From positions 1 to 64,000 of the forward strand of contig JACJYG010000012.1 in NCBI GenBank assembly GCA_020636215.1: 64,000 nucleotides of DNA. Direction: 5' to 3'. Position 1 is the first letter of the stretch. Each line of letters starts with the position of its first letter. This DNA comes from Lewinellaceae bacterium (lineage in GTDB: Bacteria; Bacteroidota; Bacteroidia; Chitinophagales; Saprospiraceae). The position numbers were made by a program, and so were the translations under genes. Shown in pieces: positions 17,293 through 25,803 of this stretch. Below the pieces are notes generated by a model, which worked only from the letters and a program-made list of their open reading frames with translations, was not told where the DNA came from and did no database searches.

Positions 17293-19029
17293 ATGAAAAA
17301 AAACAAAGTTACCCTTAAACAGGCCTTCCGGGAATTCATCTGGCCCCGGCGGAAACTGGTCCTGCTGGGCCTGTTGCTGATCGTAATCAGCCGGTTGGCC
17401 GGACTGGTATTGCCAGGAGCGAGCAAATACCTGATGGACAATGTGATCGTCAATAAGGATATGCACATGCTGAAGATATTATTGGCTGTGGTGGCTGGAT
17501 CAATCCTGGTGCAGGCGGTAACTTCTTTCTGGCTCACCCAGTTACTGAGCGTAGAAGCCCAACTACTGATTTCCCAGTTGCGGGCCAAAGTGCAGAAAAA
17601 GATCCTCTCTTTGCCGATCAGCTATTTTGACAATAATAAATCCGGTGCGCTCGTCTCCCGTATCATGACTGATGTTGAAGGGGTGCGCAACCTTGTGGGC
17701 ACCGGCCTGGTACAACTGGTGGGTGGCGCCCTGACTTCCATCGCTTCCCTTGTACTGCTGATCCGGATCAGCCCGATGATGACGCTTTACGTGTTGGCGC
17801 CGGTCTCTGTTTTTGCCTTTATCGCATTAAAGGCCTTTGGGTACATTCGCCCCATTTTTCGGGAACGGGGGATATTGAATGCTCAGGTCACCGGGCGTCT
17901 GGTGGAAACCCTGAACGGCGTGCGGGTCATCAAGGGGTTTAATGCGGAACAGCAGGAGAACAAGACGTTCGAGCAGGGGGTGGAAATGCTGTTCCAAAAC
18001 GTAAAAAAAAGCCTGACCTCTACCTCTCTGATGACGAGCTCCGCAACTTTCCTGCTGGGCATCGCCACGACCGGGGTAATGGGCATCGGCGGGTATCAGA
18101 TCATTCAGGGGAATATGACTTTCGGCGATTTTCTGGCCTTCACCCTCTATCTGGGCTTCATGATCGCGCCGATTGTGCAAATGAGCAATATCGGCAGCCA
18201 GCTCACCGAAGCTTTTGCCGGCCTGGACCGCACCGAGGAGATTATGAATATGGAGCCTGAGGACCATCCTTCAGTAAGGGCCGTCCAGCTTCCGTCCGTC
18301 CGGGGAGACATCCAATTCGACAATGTGTCTTTTGGATATATCGAAGGCAAAGAGGTGGTCCACAATATCAGCTTTGACGCCCCTTCCGGTTCGGTAACGG
18401 CCCTGGTGGGCACCTCCGGCTCGGGCAAGTCGACGATCGCCGGCCTGGCGGCGTCCTTTTTGAATCCGGATTCCGGTAAGGTCACCATTGATGGAGTTGA
18501 CCTGGCCACGGTTAGCCTTAGCAGCTACCGCCAACACCTGGGCGTCGTTCTGCAGGACGATTTCCTATTTGAAGGCACTATACGGGAGAACATCCTTTTT
18601 CCGCGCCCTGGAGCCAGTGAAGAACAATTGCTGCAAGCTGTTCAGGCAGCCTACGTCAATGAATTCACCGACCGTTTCGAAGACGGATTGGATACCCTGA
18701 TCGGCGAGCGGGGCGTCAAACTTTCCGGTGGGCAGCGGCAGCGCATCGCCATCGCCCGAGCCATCCTGGCGGACCCGAAGATCATCATCCTGGATGAAGC
18801 CACATCCAACCTCGATACCGAAAGCGAATCCCTGATCCAGAAAAGCCTCAGCCAACTCATGCAGGGGCGCACGACATTTGTCATCGCCCACCGGCTCAGC
18901 ACTATTCGCCAGGCCTCCCAGATATTGGTGATCGAAAATGGGCGCATCGCGGAGCAGGGTAACCACCAGGAACTGATCGATAAGCAGGGGCGGTATTATG
19001 AGTTGTATACCTATCAGGCGAGGATATAA
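17293..19029 (+). CDS. MsbA-like ABC exporter (fused permease and ATPase)
   Basis: A 578-residue half-transporter starting at MKKNKVTLKQ (a GTG 36 bases upstream is possible but adds nothing recognisable). Six membrane helices (about residues 20-310) with ISYFDNNKSGALVSRIMTD, a classic exporter intracellular loop, precede a nucleotide-binding domain: Walker A GTSGSGKST, Q-loop VVLQDDFLFEGTIRENI, signature LSGGQRQRIAIARAIL, Walker B IIILDEATSNLD and H-switch VIAHRLST. It would work as a homodimer exporting lipid or drug-like substrates. It follows copB by 114 bases on the same strand; a link to copper resistance is not established. Confidence 0.92.
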   Translation: MKKNKVTLKQAFREFIWPRRKLVLLGLLLIVISRLAGLVLPGASKYLMDNVIVNKDMHMLKILLAVVAGSILVQAVTSFWLTQLLSVEAQLLISQLRAKVQKKILSLPISYFDNNKSGALVSRIMTDVEGVRNLVGTGLVQLVGGALTSIASLVLLIRISPMMTLYVLAPVSVFAFIALKAFGYIRPIFRERGILNAQVTGRLVETLNGVRVIKGFNAEQQENKTFEQGVEMLFQNVKKSLTSTSLMTSSATFLLGIATTGVMGIGGYQIIQGNMTFGDFLAFTLYLGFMIAPIVQMSNIGSQLTEAFAGLDRTEEIMNMEPEDHPSVRAVQLPSVRGDIQFDNVSFGYIEGKEVVHNISFDAPSGSVTALVGTSGSGKSTIAGLAASFLNPDSGKVTIDGVDLATVSLSSYRQHLGVVLQDDFLFEGTIRENILFPRPGASEEQLLQAVQAAYVNEFTDRFEDGLDTLIGERGVKLSGGQRQRIAIARAILADPKIIILDEATSNLDTESESLIQKSLSQLMQGRTTFVIAHRLSTIRQASQILVIENGRIAEQGNHQELIDKQGRYYELYTYQARI

Positions 19030-19081
19030 TGCGAGATCATTAATCCTAAGAGGCACTTTTTTATCATCAAAATTGTTCAAA

Positions 19082-19112
19082 TTGCATGTAATTCATGATT
19101 TGGTTATCTTTA
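19082..19112 (+). promoter_or_regulatory. candidate promoter of the VapBC-like pair
   Basis: TTG at 19082-19084 and TATCTTTA at 19105-19112 are separated by 20 bases, close to the Bacteroidota TTG-N19-21-TAnnTTTG arrangement with the final G replaced by A. The antitoxin ATG follows 14 bases later. Confidence 0.4.
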
Positions 19113-19126
19113 CAAGAAAGGAAGGC

Positions 19127-19381
19127 ATGGAAATTGTAAACCCTAATAAAGAAAGTATAGAAAACTGGTGGGCCTTGATCCGACATCTAGGCGCGGAGGC
19201 TAAACTAGAACTTGCTTCGAGATTGATCGATTCTTTGAAAATATCTGAACCACTTGAAGATAATAAAAAATGGAAGGAACTCTACGGTGCCTGGTCGGAT
19301 GAAACAGAAAGTGCAGAAGAGCTAATTAATTTAATAAGAGATAGCCGATTTCTTAACCGTGAAATAGAATCCTTAGATTGA
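19127..19381 (+). CDS. VapB-like antitoxin
   Basis: An 84-residue acidic protein (MEIVNPNKESIENWWALI) preceded by a purine-rich AAAGGAAGG ribosome-binding stretch. The middle (AKLELASRLIDSLKISEP) and the following KKWKELYGAW resemble small antitoxins that precede PIN-domain toxins. Its TGA overlaps the start of the next frame by 3 bases (TTGA), the usual coupling of antitoxin and toxin. Function is inferred from position. Confidence 0.6.
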   Translation: MEIVNPNKESIENWWALIRHLGAEAKLELASRLIDSLKISEPLEDNKKWKELYGAWSDETESAEELINLIRDSRFLNREIESLD

Positions 19382-19602
19382 TTTATCTGCTAGACACTAA
19401 TATCATTATTTTCTTTTTTAAAGGAAGGTATGATATTGCAGAAAGGATGGACAATATTGGAGTTGAAAACTGTTTTCTTTCTGAAATTTCTTTGGCTGAA
19501 TTAAAATATGGCGCTCTTTATAGCCAAAAGCCTGAAAAACATAACCTGGAAATTGAAAACCTGTTGAAGGTTGTAGGAGTCATCCCAATTACTACTGCGT
19601 AG
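19378..19602 (+). pseudogene. truncated VapC (PIN-domain) toxin
   Basis: A TTG-started frame of 74 residues: IYLLDTNIIIFFFKGRYD carries the first PIN acidic residue (LLDTN) and LSEISLAELKYG the second (glutamate). The frame stops at VIPITTA, where VapC proteins normally continue another 50-60 residues with the remaining active-site aspartates (typically DxLIAxxA). The downstream bases do not restore the missing part in any frame, so the gene appears cut by a rearrangement rather than a point frameshift. The RNase is probably dead, leaving an orphan antitoxin. Confidence 0.7.
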
Positions 19603-19664
19603 CGTACGGCAGGGTTGCTTTTTCTAGCTTTGGATTTACCCAGCCGCATGCAGGCAGAAGAGGG

Positions 19665-20426
19665 CTAAAGATAAGGCAGCCTTTCTAAAATATGGCCAAT
19701 AATCTCCAAATGCGCCCGGCGCTTATCGTTGGCCTTGACCCTTATCCAGGGGTTGCGCTCCCCATCCGTCCGGCGGAACATTTCGCTTTTGTAGTAGGTA
19801 TACTCCTCCCACAAGTCGAGCGCTCGAAGGTCAACAGGGGTGAGTTCCCAGCGGCGCAGCGGGTCTTCACGCACATTCTCGATGCGCCGGCGCTGTTCTT
19901 CCTGGTTGATGGATAAATAAAATTTGATAAGGCGGATGCCATCGCCGATCAGCATGCTTTCAAAGTGGTTGACCTCGCTCATGAAGCGCTCATACTCTTC
20001 CGGCGTGCAAAAGCCGTTGACCGGCTCTACCACGGCCCGGTTGTACCAGCTGCGGTCAAAAAAGGCCATTTCCCCCCGTTCCGGGAGTTGCTCTACGTAG
20101 CGCTTGAAATACCACTGCCCTTGTTGCCGGGGAGTTGGTTTCTGCAAGGCCACCAACTTCATCGATCGCGGGTTCAAATGGTCGACACAGGCGCGGATGG
20201 CGTCGCCTTTGCCGGCAAATTCCCGGCCTTCAAAGATGATAATGATCCGCTCTTCCTGTTCGATAGCCCAGTTCTGTGCTTTGATCAGCTCCGCTTGCAG
20301 TTGCTCCAGTTCCTGTTCATAAAGGATTTGTTCCAATACCTCCTTGAAATCCGGTTTATCGGATACCAGCAGGTATTCCAGGCCTTTCGAAGAGCTCAGT
20401 AATTTTAGTTCGCTTTTGCTAAACAT
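19665..20426 (-). CDS. ppk2: PPK2-family polyphosphate kinase, variant Walker A
   Basis: A 253-residue cytoplasmic PPK2 protein, a P-loop kinase that moves phosphate between polyphosphate and nucleotides. The Walker A reads IIFEGREFAGKGDAIR, where the usual PPK2 form is FEGRDAAGKGG: the Asp-Ala pair is Glu-Phe and the second Gly is Asp. Walker B is AFFDRSWYNRAVVEPV; the lid arginines lie in REDPLRRWELTPVD. It ends with a short NPWIRVKANDKRRAHLEII. It lies 44 bases downstream of a second PPK2 gene in the same orientation, so the pair is probably cotranscribed. The altered P-loop may change nucleotide preference. Confidence 0.88.
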   Translation of the reverse strand: MFSKSELKLLSSSKGLEYLLVSDKPDFKEVLEQILYEQELEQLQAELIKAQNWAIEQEERIIIIFEGREFAGKGDAIRACVDHLNPRSMKLVALQKPTPRQQGQWYFKRYVEQLPERGEMAFFDRSWYNRAVVEPVNGFCTPEEYERFMSEVNHFESMLIGDGIRLIKFYLSINQEEQRRRIENVREDPLRRWELTPVDLRALDLWEEYTYYKSEMFRRTDGERNPWIRVKANDKRRAHLEIIGHILERLPYL

Positions 20427-20470
20427 AGTAAAGCGCTGTTTTGGGTTAAAAAATGTCCATGGCGATCGTT

Positions 20471-21319
20471 CTAAACGATAATCGACCGATAAAAGCGGTG
20501 CACCACATTGGGGTCCGGATACAGCATGATTTCGGCCTCGTCCTTTCCCTCATAATCAAACAGAGATAGCAGATACCGGAGGCTCTCCAGCCGGGCCTCC
20601 AGCTTGTTGTCGGTTTTGACAATGATCCAGGGGCTGTATTCGGTGTGTGTCTTGATGAACATTTCCTTGATGTAGTGAGAGTATTCGGTCCATAACCCCT
20701 GTGCTTTGAGGTCTACGGGGCTGATTTTCCATTGTTTTAGCGGGTTCGTTTCTCTGGATTTAAACCTTTTTTCCTGCTCCTCCCGGGAGATCGCAAACCA
20801 GAATTTTACCAGTATTACGCCGTCTTCGTAAAGCATATGTTCAAATTCGGGCACCTGCTGGGTGAATAGTTGGTATTCCCTGGTGCTACAAAATCCCATG
20901 ACTGGTTCCACCACTGCCCGGTTGTACCAACTGCGGTCAAAAAAAACGATCTCGCCGGGATTGGGCATTTCCTTGACGTGCCGACGGAAGTACCATTGCC
21001 CTTTTTCAATATCGGAGGGTTTGCCCAGCGCCACCACCCTTGCCGAGCGGGGGTTGAGGTAACGCCGAAAGCGCCGGATCGCTCCGCCTTTGCCGGCGGC
21101 GTCCCTGCCTTCAAATATCACCGCCACCCTTTTGTTGTGCTTCATGATCCAGTTCTGCAGCTTCAGCAATTCGATCTGCAGTTTTTCCAAATCCTGCTTA
21201 TAGTCGGCTCTTTCCTGCGGCTTTTGAAGGTTGGCCTCCTTTCCGTTGAGATAGGCCACTAGCTGTTCCCTGGTTTCCAACTTTGCGATATCTTCATTTG
21301 AAAAGATAAAACTGCTCAT
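20471..21319 (-). CDS. ppk2: PPK2-family polyphosphate kinase, canonical
   Basis: A 282-residue PPK2 enzyme with the standard Walker A (VAVIFEGRDAAGKGGAIR, about residues 66-83), Walker B (IVFFDRSWYNRAVVEPV) and lid motif (ETNPLKQWKISPVDLKAQGLW). The family makes NTPs from NDPs, or NDPs from NMPs, using polyphosphate, depending on class. Length and motifs fit single-domain PPK2. It is first of the two tandem ppk2 genes; the copies are clearly homologous but diverged, so the duplication is old. Confidence 0.92.
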   Translation of the reverse strand: MSSFIFSNEDIAKLETREQLVAYLNGKEANLQKPQERADYKQDLEKLQIELLKLQNWIMKHNKRVAVIFEGRDAAGKGGAIRRFRRYLNPRSARVVALGKPSDIEKGQWYFRRHVKEMPNPGEIVFFDRSWYNRAVVEPVMGFCSTREYQLFTQQVPEFEHMLYEDGVILVKFWFAISREEQEKRFKSRETNPLKQWKISPVDLKAQGLWTEYSHYIKEMFIKTHTEYSPWIIVKTDNKLEARLESLRYLLSLFDYEGKDEAEIMLYPDPNVVHRFYRSIIV

Positions 21320-21356
21320 AAACGAGTATTCTTTTTGAGTTAGGAGTCATATGCCC

Positions 21357-21436
21357 TCAAAAAACAAGTTGACGGTTTCGGTGATCACACGAAGGCCAAA
21401 TGTCATCGAAATGCAAAGCGCCAGCTTGTTTTTTGA
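21357..21436. repeat. 12-bp inverted repeat with 56-base spacer
   Basis: TCAAAAAACAAG (21357-21368) and its exact complement CTTGTTTTTTGA (21425-21436) flank 56 bases that include the palindrome GTGATCAC. It sits in the divergent gap between ppk2 and the hydrolase gene, where operators would lie. No other gene-like signal is seen in this 263-base gap. Confidence 0.45.
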
Positions 21437-21582
21437 ACACTACCTTGTAGCGAATATGGCGCCTTTTAACCGAAAAACGGATGACAGTTGTCACCAGGCT
21501 GGGCTGTATTTAGCCAGTTCTCCCCCAAGTCAGCGTATACAATCAGGTAAAATGTTATTTTCAATAAAAAAAAACGATCAGA

Positions 21583-22647
21583 ATGAAAAACCTCCTGTAC
21601 AGCTTACTTTTCGGAATATTCCTATTCCAGAGCTGTGTACCGCAGCCAGCAGAAACTTCCGAGGCCCCTGGCCCTACCCTCGCTTCCTACTTCGATCATT
21701 CCGGCCGGGATGACATCAACAGTGGCGGCGTGAAGATGATCCCCATTTCTACTCCTTCCGGCGATTTTAAAGTCTGGACCAAACGAGTGGGTAACAATCC
21801 CACCGTCAAAGTGCTGCTGTTGCACGGGGGGCCTGGCGCCACCCATGAGTATTTCGAAGTGTTCGACAGTTACTTCCCTCGCGAAGGATTTGAATATTAC
21901 TATTATGACCAACTGGGTTCTGCCTACAGCGATCAGCCCACGGATACCACACTTTGGGATACGGCCCGCTTTGTAGAAGAAGTGGAGCAGGTGCGTAAGG
22001 CACTGGGCCTGAACAAGGATAATTTTTACATCCTTGGACACTCCTGGGGCGGCATCCTTGGCATGGAGTACGCCCTCAAGTACCAGGAAAACCTCAAAGG
22101 CCTCATTATTTCCAACATGATGGCTTCCATTCCAGCCTACGTGAAATATGCAGAGGACGTGTTGGCGCCTACATTGCCACCGGATGTTTTGAAAGAGATT
22201 CGTGAATTGGAAGCCAATGGAGATTATGGTAACCCACGCTATTTCGAACTGGTATCGGCTAACTACTACCCCCTGCACGTACTGCGTAAACCCCTCGAAG
22301 AATGGCCCGATCCGGTGATGCGCGCCCTCAACCACATCAACCCCGATATTTATGTCCGAATGCAGGGCCCCAGCGAATTCGGCGTAGTGGGCGATGCAAC
22401 CCTGAAATACTGGGACCGTTCGGCCGACCTGCCCAAAATCACAGTCCCTACGCTGACGGTCGGAGCAGAGTACGACACCATGGACCCCAAATACATGGAG
22501 TGGATGGCCGCACAGGTGAAAAACGGTCGCTACGCTTATTGCCCTAACGGCGCTCATTGGGCGATGTATGATGATTCGGAAAATTACTTCAAAGGGATCG
22601 TGCAGTTTGTTAAGGATGTAGATGAGGGGCGCTTTGAGCTGAAATAA
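21583..22647 (+). CDS. proline iminopeptidase-like alpha/beta hydrolase lipoprotein
   Basis: A 354-residue protein with a lipoprotein signal (MKNLLYSLLFGIFLFQSC). The alpha/beta-hydrolase core shows the oxyanion motif LLHGGPGATHEYF, DQLGSAYSDQP, the nucleophile elbow GHSWGG, the acid in GAEYDTMDP and the His in CPNGAHWAMYDD. The HGGPG plus DQxGxGxS-type arrangement is that of the S33 proline iminopeptidases, which release N-terminal proline from short peptides. The lipid anchor puts it in the cell envelope. A rho-independent terminator follows 18 bases after the stop, so it is likely monocistronic. Confidence 0.88.
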   Translation: MKNLLYSLLFGIFLFQSCVPQPAETSEAPGPTLASYFDHSGRDDINSGGVKMIPISTPSGDFKVWTKRVGNNPTVKVLLLHGGPGATHEYFEVFDSYFPREGFEYYYYDQLGSAYSDQPTDTTLWDTARFVEEVEQVRKALGLNKDNFYILGHSWGGILGMEYALKYQENLKGLIISNMMASIPAYVKYAEDVLAPTLPPDVLKEIRELEANGDYGNPRYFELVSANYYPLHVLRKPLEEWPDPVMRALNHINPDIYVRMQGPSEFGVVGDATLKYWDRSADLPKITVPTLTVGAEYDTMDPKYMEWMAAQVKNGRYAYCPNGAHWAMYDDSENYFKGIVQFVKDVDEGRFELK

Positions 22648-22664
22648 GGAGGAGTTAATTCAGT

Positions 22665-22699
22665 CCTTTGAAGTTTTTAAAAACCTCAAAGGCCTTTTT
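22665..22699 (+). terminator. rho-independent terminator after the hydrolase gene
   Basis: CCTTTGAAGTTTTT pairs with AAAAACCTCAAAGG (one G-U type mismatch), followed by CCTTTTT. The stem sequence resembles the terminator at 31292-31328. Confidence 0.75.
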
Positions 22700-22700
22700 A

Positions 22701-22790
22701 GAACGCGGACGATGCGGAGGGCACGCAAACACGCCGAAGGCAGGAAACCCTGATCGGCATGCGCCTGCGTTTCGCGTGCCGTCCGCGTTC
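22701..22790. repeat. long interrupted inverted repeat
   Basis: GAACGCGGAC (22701-22710) pairs exactly with GTCCGCGTTC (22781-22790), and GGCACGC (22720-22726) with GCGTGCC (22774-22780), leaving a 9-base bulge on one side. The GAACGCGGA wording is like intergenic repeats seen in related genomes. It lies directly after the terminator and before the M1 peptidase gene. Confidence 0.55.
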
Positions 22791-22854
22791 CATCCCGCTG
22801 CAACCCATCCACCCTTACTTTTGTTACCTTTATTTGCTGAAATTGCACGAAACC

Positions 22855-24840
22855 ATGTATTTGAGACCCTTTATCGCCTCCATCATCATACTGCTGGCAC
22901 TGCCCCGGGTTTTCAGTCAAAACCAGCCGCCCTCTCTCCGAACCGCGAGTTACGATATGCAGGTGCGGCTGGATACCGCACAGAAAAAAGTTTTCGGCAA
23001 CGAAATTCTATACTGGAAGAACCCCTCCGCCGATACCGTTCGGGAGCTGCAGTTCCACCTGTACTACAACGCTTTTAAGAATACCGAGTCTACTTTCGTG
23101 AAAGAGCAAGGTGGCTTCGGCCTGTTCCTAGAAGCGATGAAAGAGCACTGTGGTTGGAGCTGGATGGATATTCAAAGCATGCGGGACGAATATGGCAACG
23201 ACCTCACCCAACAGATGCACTTCATCCATCCGGATGATGATAATGCCGAAGACCAAACCGTGCTGCGCGTCCCCCTGCCCCGGCCGGTATTACCCGGCGC
23301 TTCAATCCGGGTAGAACTGGAGTGGGTGGCCAAGCTGCCTCGTTCGGGTATGCGTACGGGATATAAGCGCGAGTACTACTTCATGGCGCAGTGGTTTCCA
23401 AAAGTTGGGGTATACGAACCGGCGGGAACCCGCTTTGCCGAAAAAGGGCAATGGAACTGCCATCAGTACCACGCCAATGTCGAGTACTATTCCGACTTCG
23501 GGCTTTATAATGTAGCTATTACCGTGCCCAAAGGTTTCGTAGTGGGCGCCAGCGGAACCTTGATGGGAACAAAGGAAGCCGGCGATACCCAGACCTGGAC
23601 TTATCAGGCTGAAGATGTGATCGACTTTACCTGGACAGCCTCTCCCCATTTTGTAGAAGTAAAGGAGGAATATAAAGGCATCCAATTGCGGCTGTTGTTC
23701 TACCCGTACCATCTGCATCTGGCGCCACGCTACCTGACGGTTATCCATGACGCCATAGATTTTTGTGCAGAACACTTCGGCCCTTATCCCTACCCGGGCC
23801 TGACCATCGTGGACCCGCCGCTGCATGGTACTTTCTCTTCAGCCATGGAGTATCCCTCCATTATCACCACCGCAGCTGTTTGCGTATTGCCGCAGGGGGT
23901 GAAAACGCCGGAGATCCTGATCGCTCATGAATTCGTGCACCAATACTTCGGCCAGGTGGTGGCCACCAATGAACAGGAAGAGGCCTGGCTCGACGAAGGT
24001 ATAACCAACTACTATGAGGCCCGAATCATGGATGAATACTATGGGAGCCAAACGTCAACCATCGACTTCCTGGGCTTCAAAATGGGCAATATGAATTCCA
24101 ACCGGGCGGATTTTTTTGGGCTCAGCGATCCCCAGGTTTCCGAAATAGCGCGCACAAGCTGGCAGTTTAAAGAGGCTAGCTACCATACCATCACCTACAG
24201 CAAGACTACCCTGCTGCTGCGCACCCTGGAAGGTATGGTGGGCACGGAAACGCTGGACGAGATCATGCGCACCTATTACGAGCGCTGGAAATTCAGGCAT
24301 CCCGGAGGGAAAGACTTCATCGCTGTGGCCAATGAGGTGGTATTCCAAAAGTTCGGCCCCCTTTTCGGGGAAAACCTGGATTGGTTTTTCGAGCAGGGGT
24401 TGTACGGAACGGGAATGTGCGATTATGCAGTGGCGGCTATTGCTAATACGCCTAAGCCCGATCGGGCCGGCATTTTTAAAGGCCTGGACCATTGCGTCCA
24501 GCCTGTCACTGATACAACTGAGGAGGCCTACCACTCCGTTGTTACCCTGCACCGCCTGGGCGAACTGCGCTTTCCCCTGGAGGTGCGCATTCAATTTGAA
24601 GATGGAAAAACGATCACAGAACAATGGGACGGCAAAGCGCGAAGCAAGGAGTTCTCCTACGAAGGCACAACAAAAGTGGTCAGTGCGGAGATCGACCCGG
24701 AGCAAAAAATATACCTGGACAAGAACTTCCTCAACAACAGCCTGAACCTTGAACCGGAGCGGGCGGGTGTCCGTCAGCGCGTCTTTCAATTCATGTTGTG
24801 GATGCAGCAAATTATGCAAAGTATAAGTGTGTTCGCGTAA
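22855..24840 (+). CDS. M1-family zinc metallopeptidase (secreted aminopeptidase-like)
   Basis: A 661-residue protein starting at MYLRPFIASIIILLALPRVF, a signal peptide; an in-frame start 96 bases upstream lies inside the inverted repeat and is rejected. The N-terminal beta domain (YDMQVRLDTAQKKVFGNEIL) is the M1 saddle; the catalytic domain has HEFVHQYFGQ and, 18 residues on, WLDEGITNYYE, i.e. HExxH-x18-E zinc ligation. The usual exopeptidase GAMEN-type motif is represented by SSAMEYPSII. It acts outside the cytoplasm on peptides. The membrane-protein gene begins 11 bases after its stop. Confidence 0.88.
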   Translation: MYLRPFIASIIILLALPRVFSQNQPPSLRTASYDMQVRLDTAQKKVFGNEILYWKNPSADTVRELQFHLYYNAFKNTESTFVKEQGGFGLFLEAMKEHCGWSWMDIQSMRDEYGNDLTQQMHFIHPDDDNAEDQTVLRVPLPRPVLPGASIRVELEWVAKLPRSGMRTGYKREYYFMAQWFPKVGVYEPAGTRFAEKGQWNCHQYHANVEYYSDFGLYNVAITVPKGFVVGASGTLMGTKEAGDTQTWTYQAEDVIDFTWTASPHFVEVKEEYKGIQLRLLFYPYHLHLAPRYLTVIHDAIDFCAEHFGPYPYPGLTIVDPPLHGTFSSAMEYPSIITTAAVCVLPQGVKTPEILIAHEFVHQYFGQVVATNEQEEAWLDEGITNYYEARIMDEYYGSQTSTIDFLGFKMGNMNSNRADFFGLSDPQVSEIARTSWQFKEASYHTITYSKTTLLLRTLEGMVGTETLDEIMRTYYERWKFRHPGGKDFIAVANEVVFQKFGPLFGENLDWFFEQGLYGTGMCDYAVAAIANTPKPDRAGIFKGLDHCVQPVTDTTEEAYHSVVTLHRLGELRFPLEVRIQFEDGKTITEQWDGKARSKEFSYEGTTKVVSAEIDPEQKIYLDKNFLNNSLNLEPERAGVRQRVFQFMLWMQQIMQSISVFA

Positions 24841-24851
24841 AAAAAAAATCG

Positions 24852-25727
24852 ATGAAGGCCTTCACTGCCTACCTGATGGGATACAAAACAGCTTTACGGA
24901 ATGGCCGTATGTGGATGGCGCTATACTTGTTTAATGTGCTGTTCGCCTTTCTGTCGGCGTTCCCCCTTTCCGGCTTTTTGAGTAAAACGGTGGGGCAATC
25001 TCTGGCTTTCACCCGCAGCCTGCAGGGCTTCGACTACACCTTTCTGCGCGACTTCCTGCGGGAATACGGGCAGGGGTTCGGGCAGATCATGGATCAGGCC
25101 CTTGTGTACGCCGTATTGTACCTGCTGCTGTCCGTCCTGCTGATTGGAGGTGTTCTGGCTGTTTTCAGACGGTGGGCTGAGCCGTTCCGCTGGGCGGCCT
25201 TTTGGCAGGGCTGCACCCATTTTTTCTGGCGGATGCTGCGGTTGTCCATTTATTTCCTCCTGTTGCACGGAGCGGTGTTGGCCCTGTTCGGTTTTGTTTT
25301 TTTTAAAATGGGAATAGGTTCCTCGCTGCTTGAGTTGGATACGGAGGAGTCGATCATTCGGGCGGGCCGCATTATCCTGCCTCTTTACCTGTTGGCCGCC
25401 GTCCTGGTTTTTATGTTGCACGATTATGCCAAGATCCACGTAGTGCAGGTGGATCAGCGCTGGCTGTTCCGGCCTATCTGGCAGGCCATAAGGCTCGTTT
25501 TCCGGAACTTTGGAAAGGTGGCCCTCCTGTATTTGTTGAACGTGGCCTCTTTTCTCCTGCTTACTGGTTTGTACTGGTGGTTGAGTGGGCTCGTGAAAGG
25601 TGGGGGCATTGGAGGCATATTCCTGTTCGGGCAGGCCTTCGTGATTGGCCGGATCGGGCTGAAGCTGGTGAACCTGGGGAGCGCAACCTGGTTGTATCAG
25701 CAGTTTCCTGTCGATTCAAAAACCTGA
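24852..25727 (+). CDS. multi-pass membrane protein of unknown function
   Basis: A 291-residue integral membrane protein (start MKAFTAYLMGYKTALRNGRM) with about six hydrophobic helices, e.g. LYLLLSVLLIGGVLAVF, YFLLLHGAVLALFGFVFF and VALLYLLNVASFLLLTGLYWW. The N-terminal GYKTALRNGRMWMALYLFN resembles small Bacteroidota inner-membrane proteins with no assigned role. It starts 11 bases after the M1 peptidase stop, so the pair is probably an operon and the protein may serve that peptidase; this is only positional. Confidence 0.7.
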   Translation: MKAFTAYLMGYKTALRNGRMWMALYLFNVLFAFLSAFPLSGFLSKTVGQSLAFTRSLQGFDYTFLRDFLREYGQGFGQIMDQALVYAVLYLLLSVLLIGGVLAVFRRWAEPFRWAAFWQGCTHFFWRMLRLSIYFLLLHGAVLALFGFVFFKMGIGSSLLELDTEESIIRAGRIILPLYLLAAVLVFMLHDYAKIHVVQVDQRWLFRPIWQAIRLVFRNFGKVALLYLLNVASFLLLTGLYWWLSGLVKGGGIGGIFLFGQAFVIGRIGLKLVNLGSATWLYQQFPVDSKT

Positions 25728-25803
25728 CTTTTTCCGAAATCCATATTTGTTTTCTACCGGCATTGTTGCATTTTTAAGGGGCATCATCAACAAGCTCCGG
25801 CTC

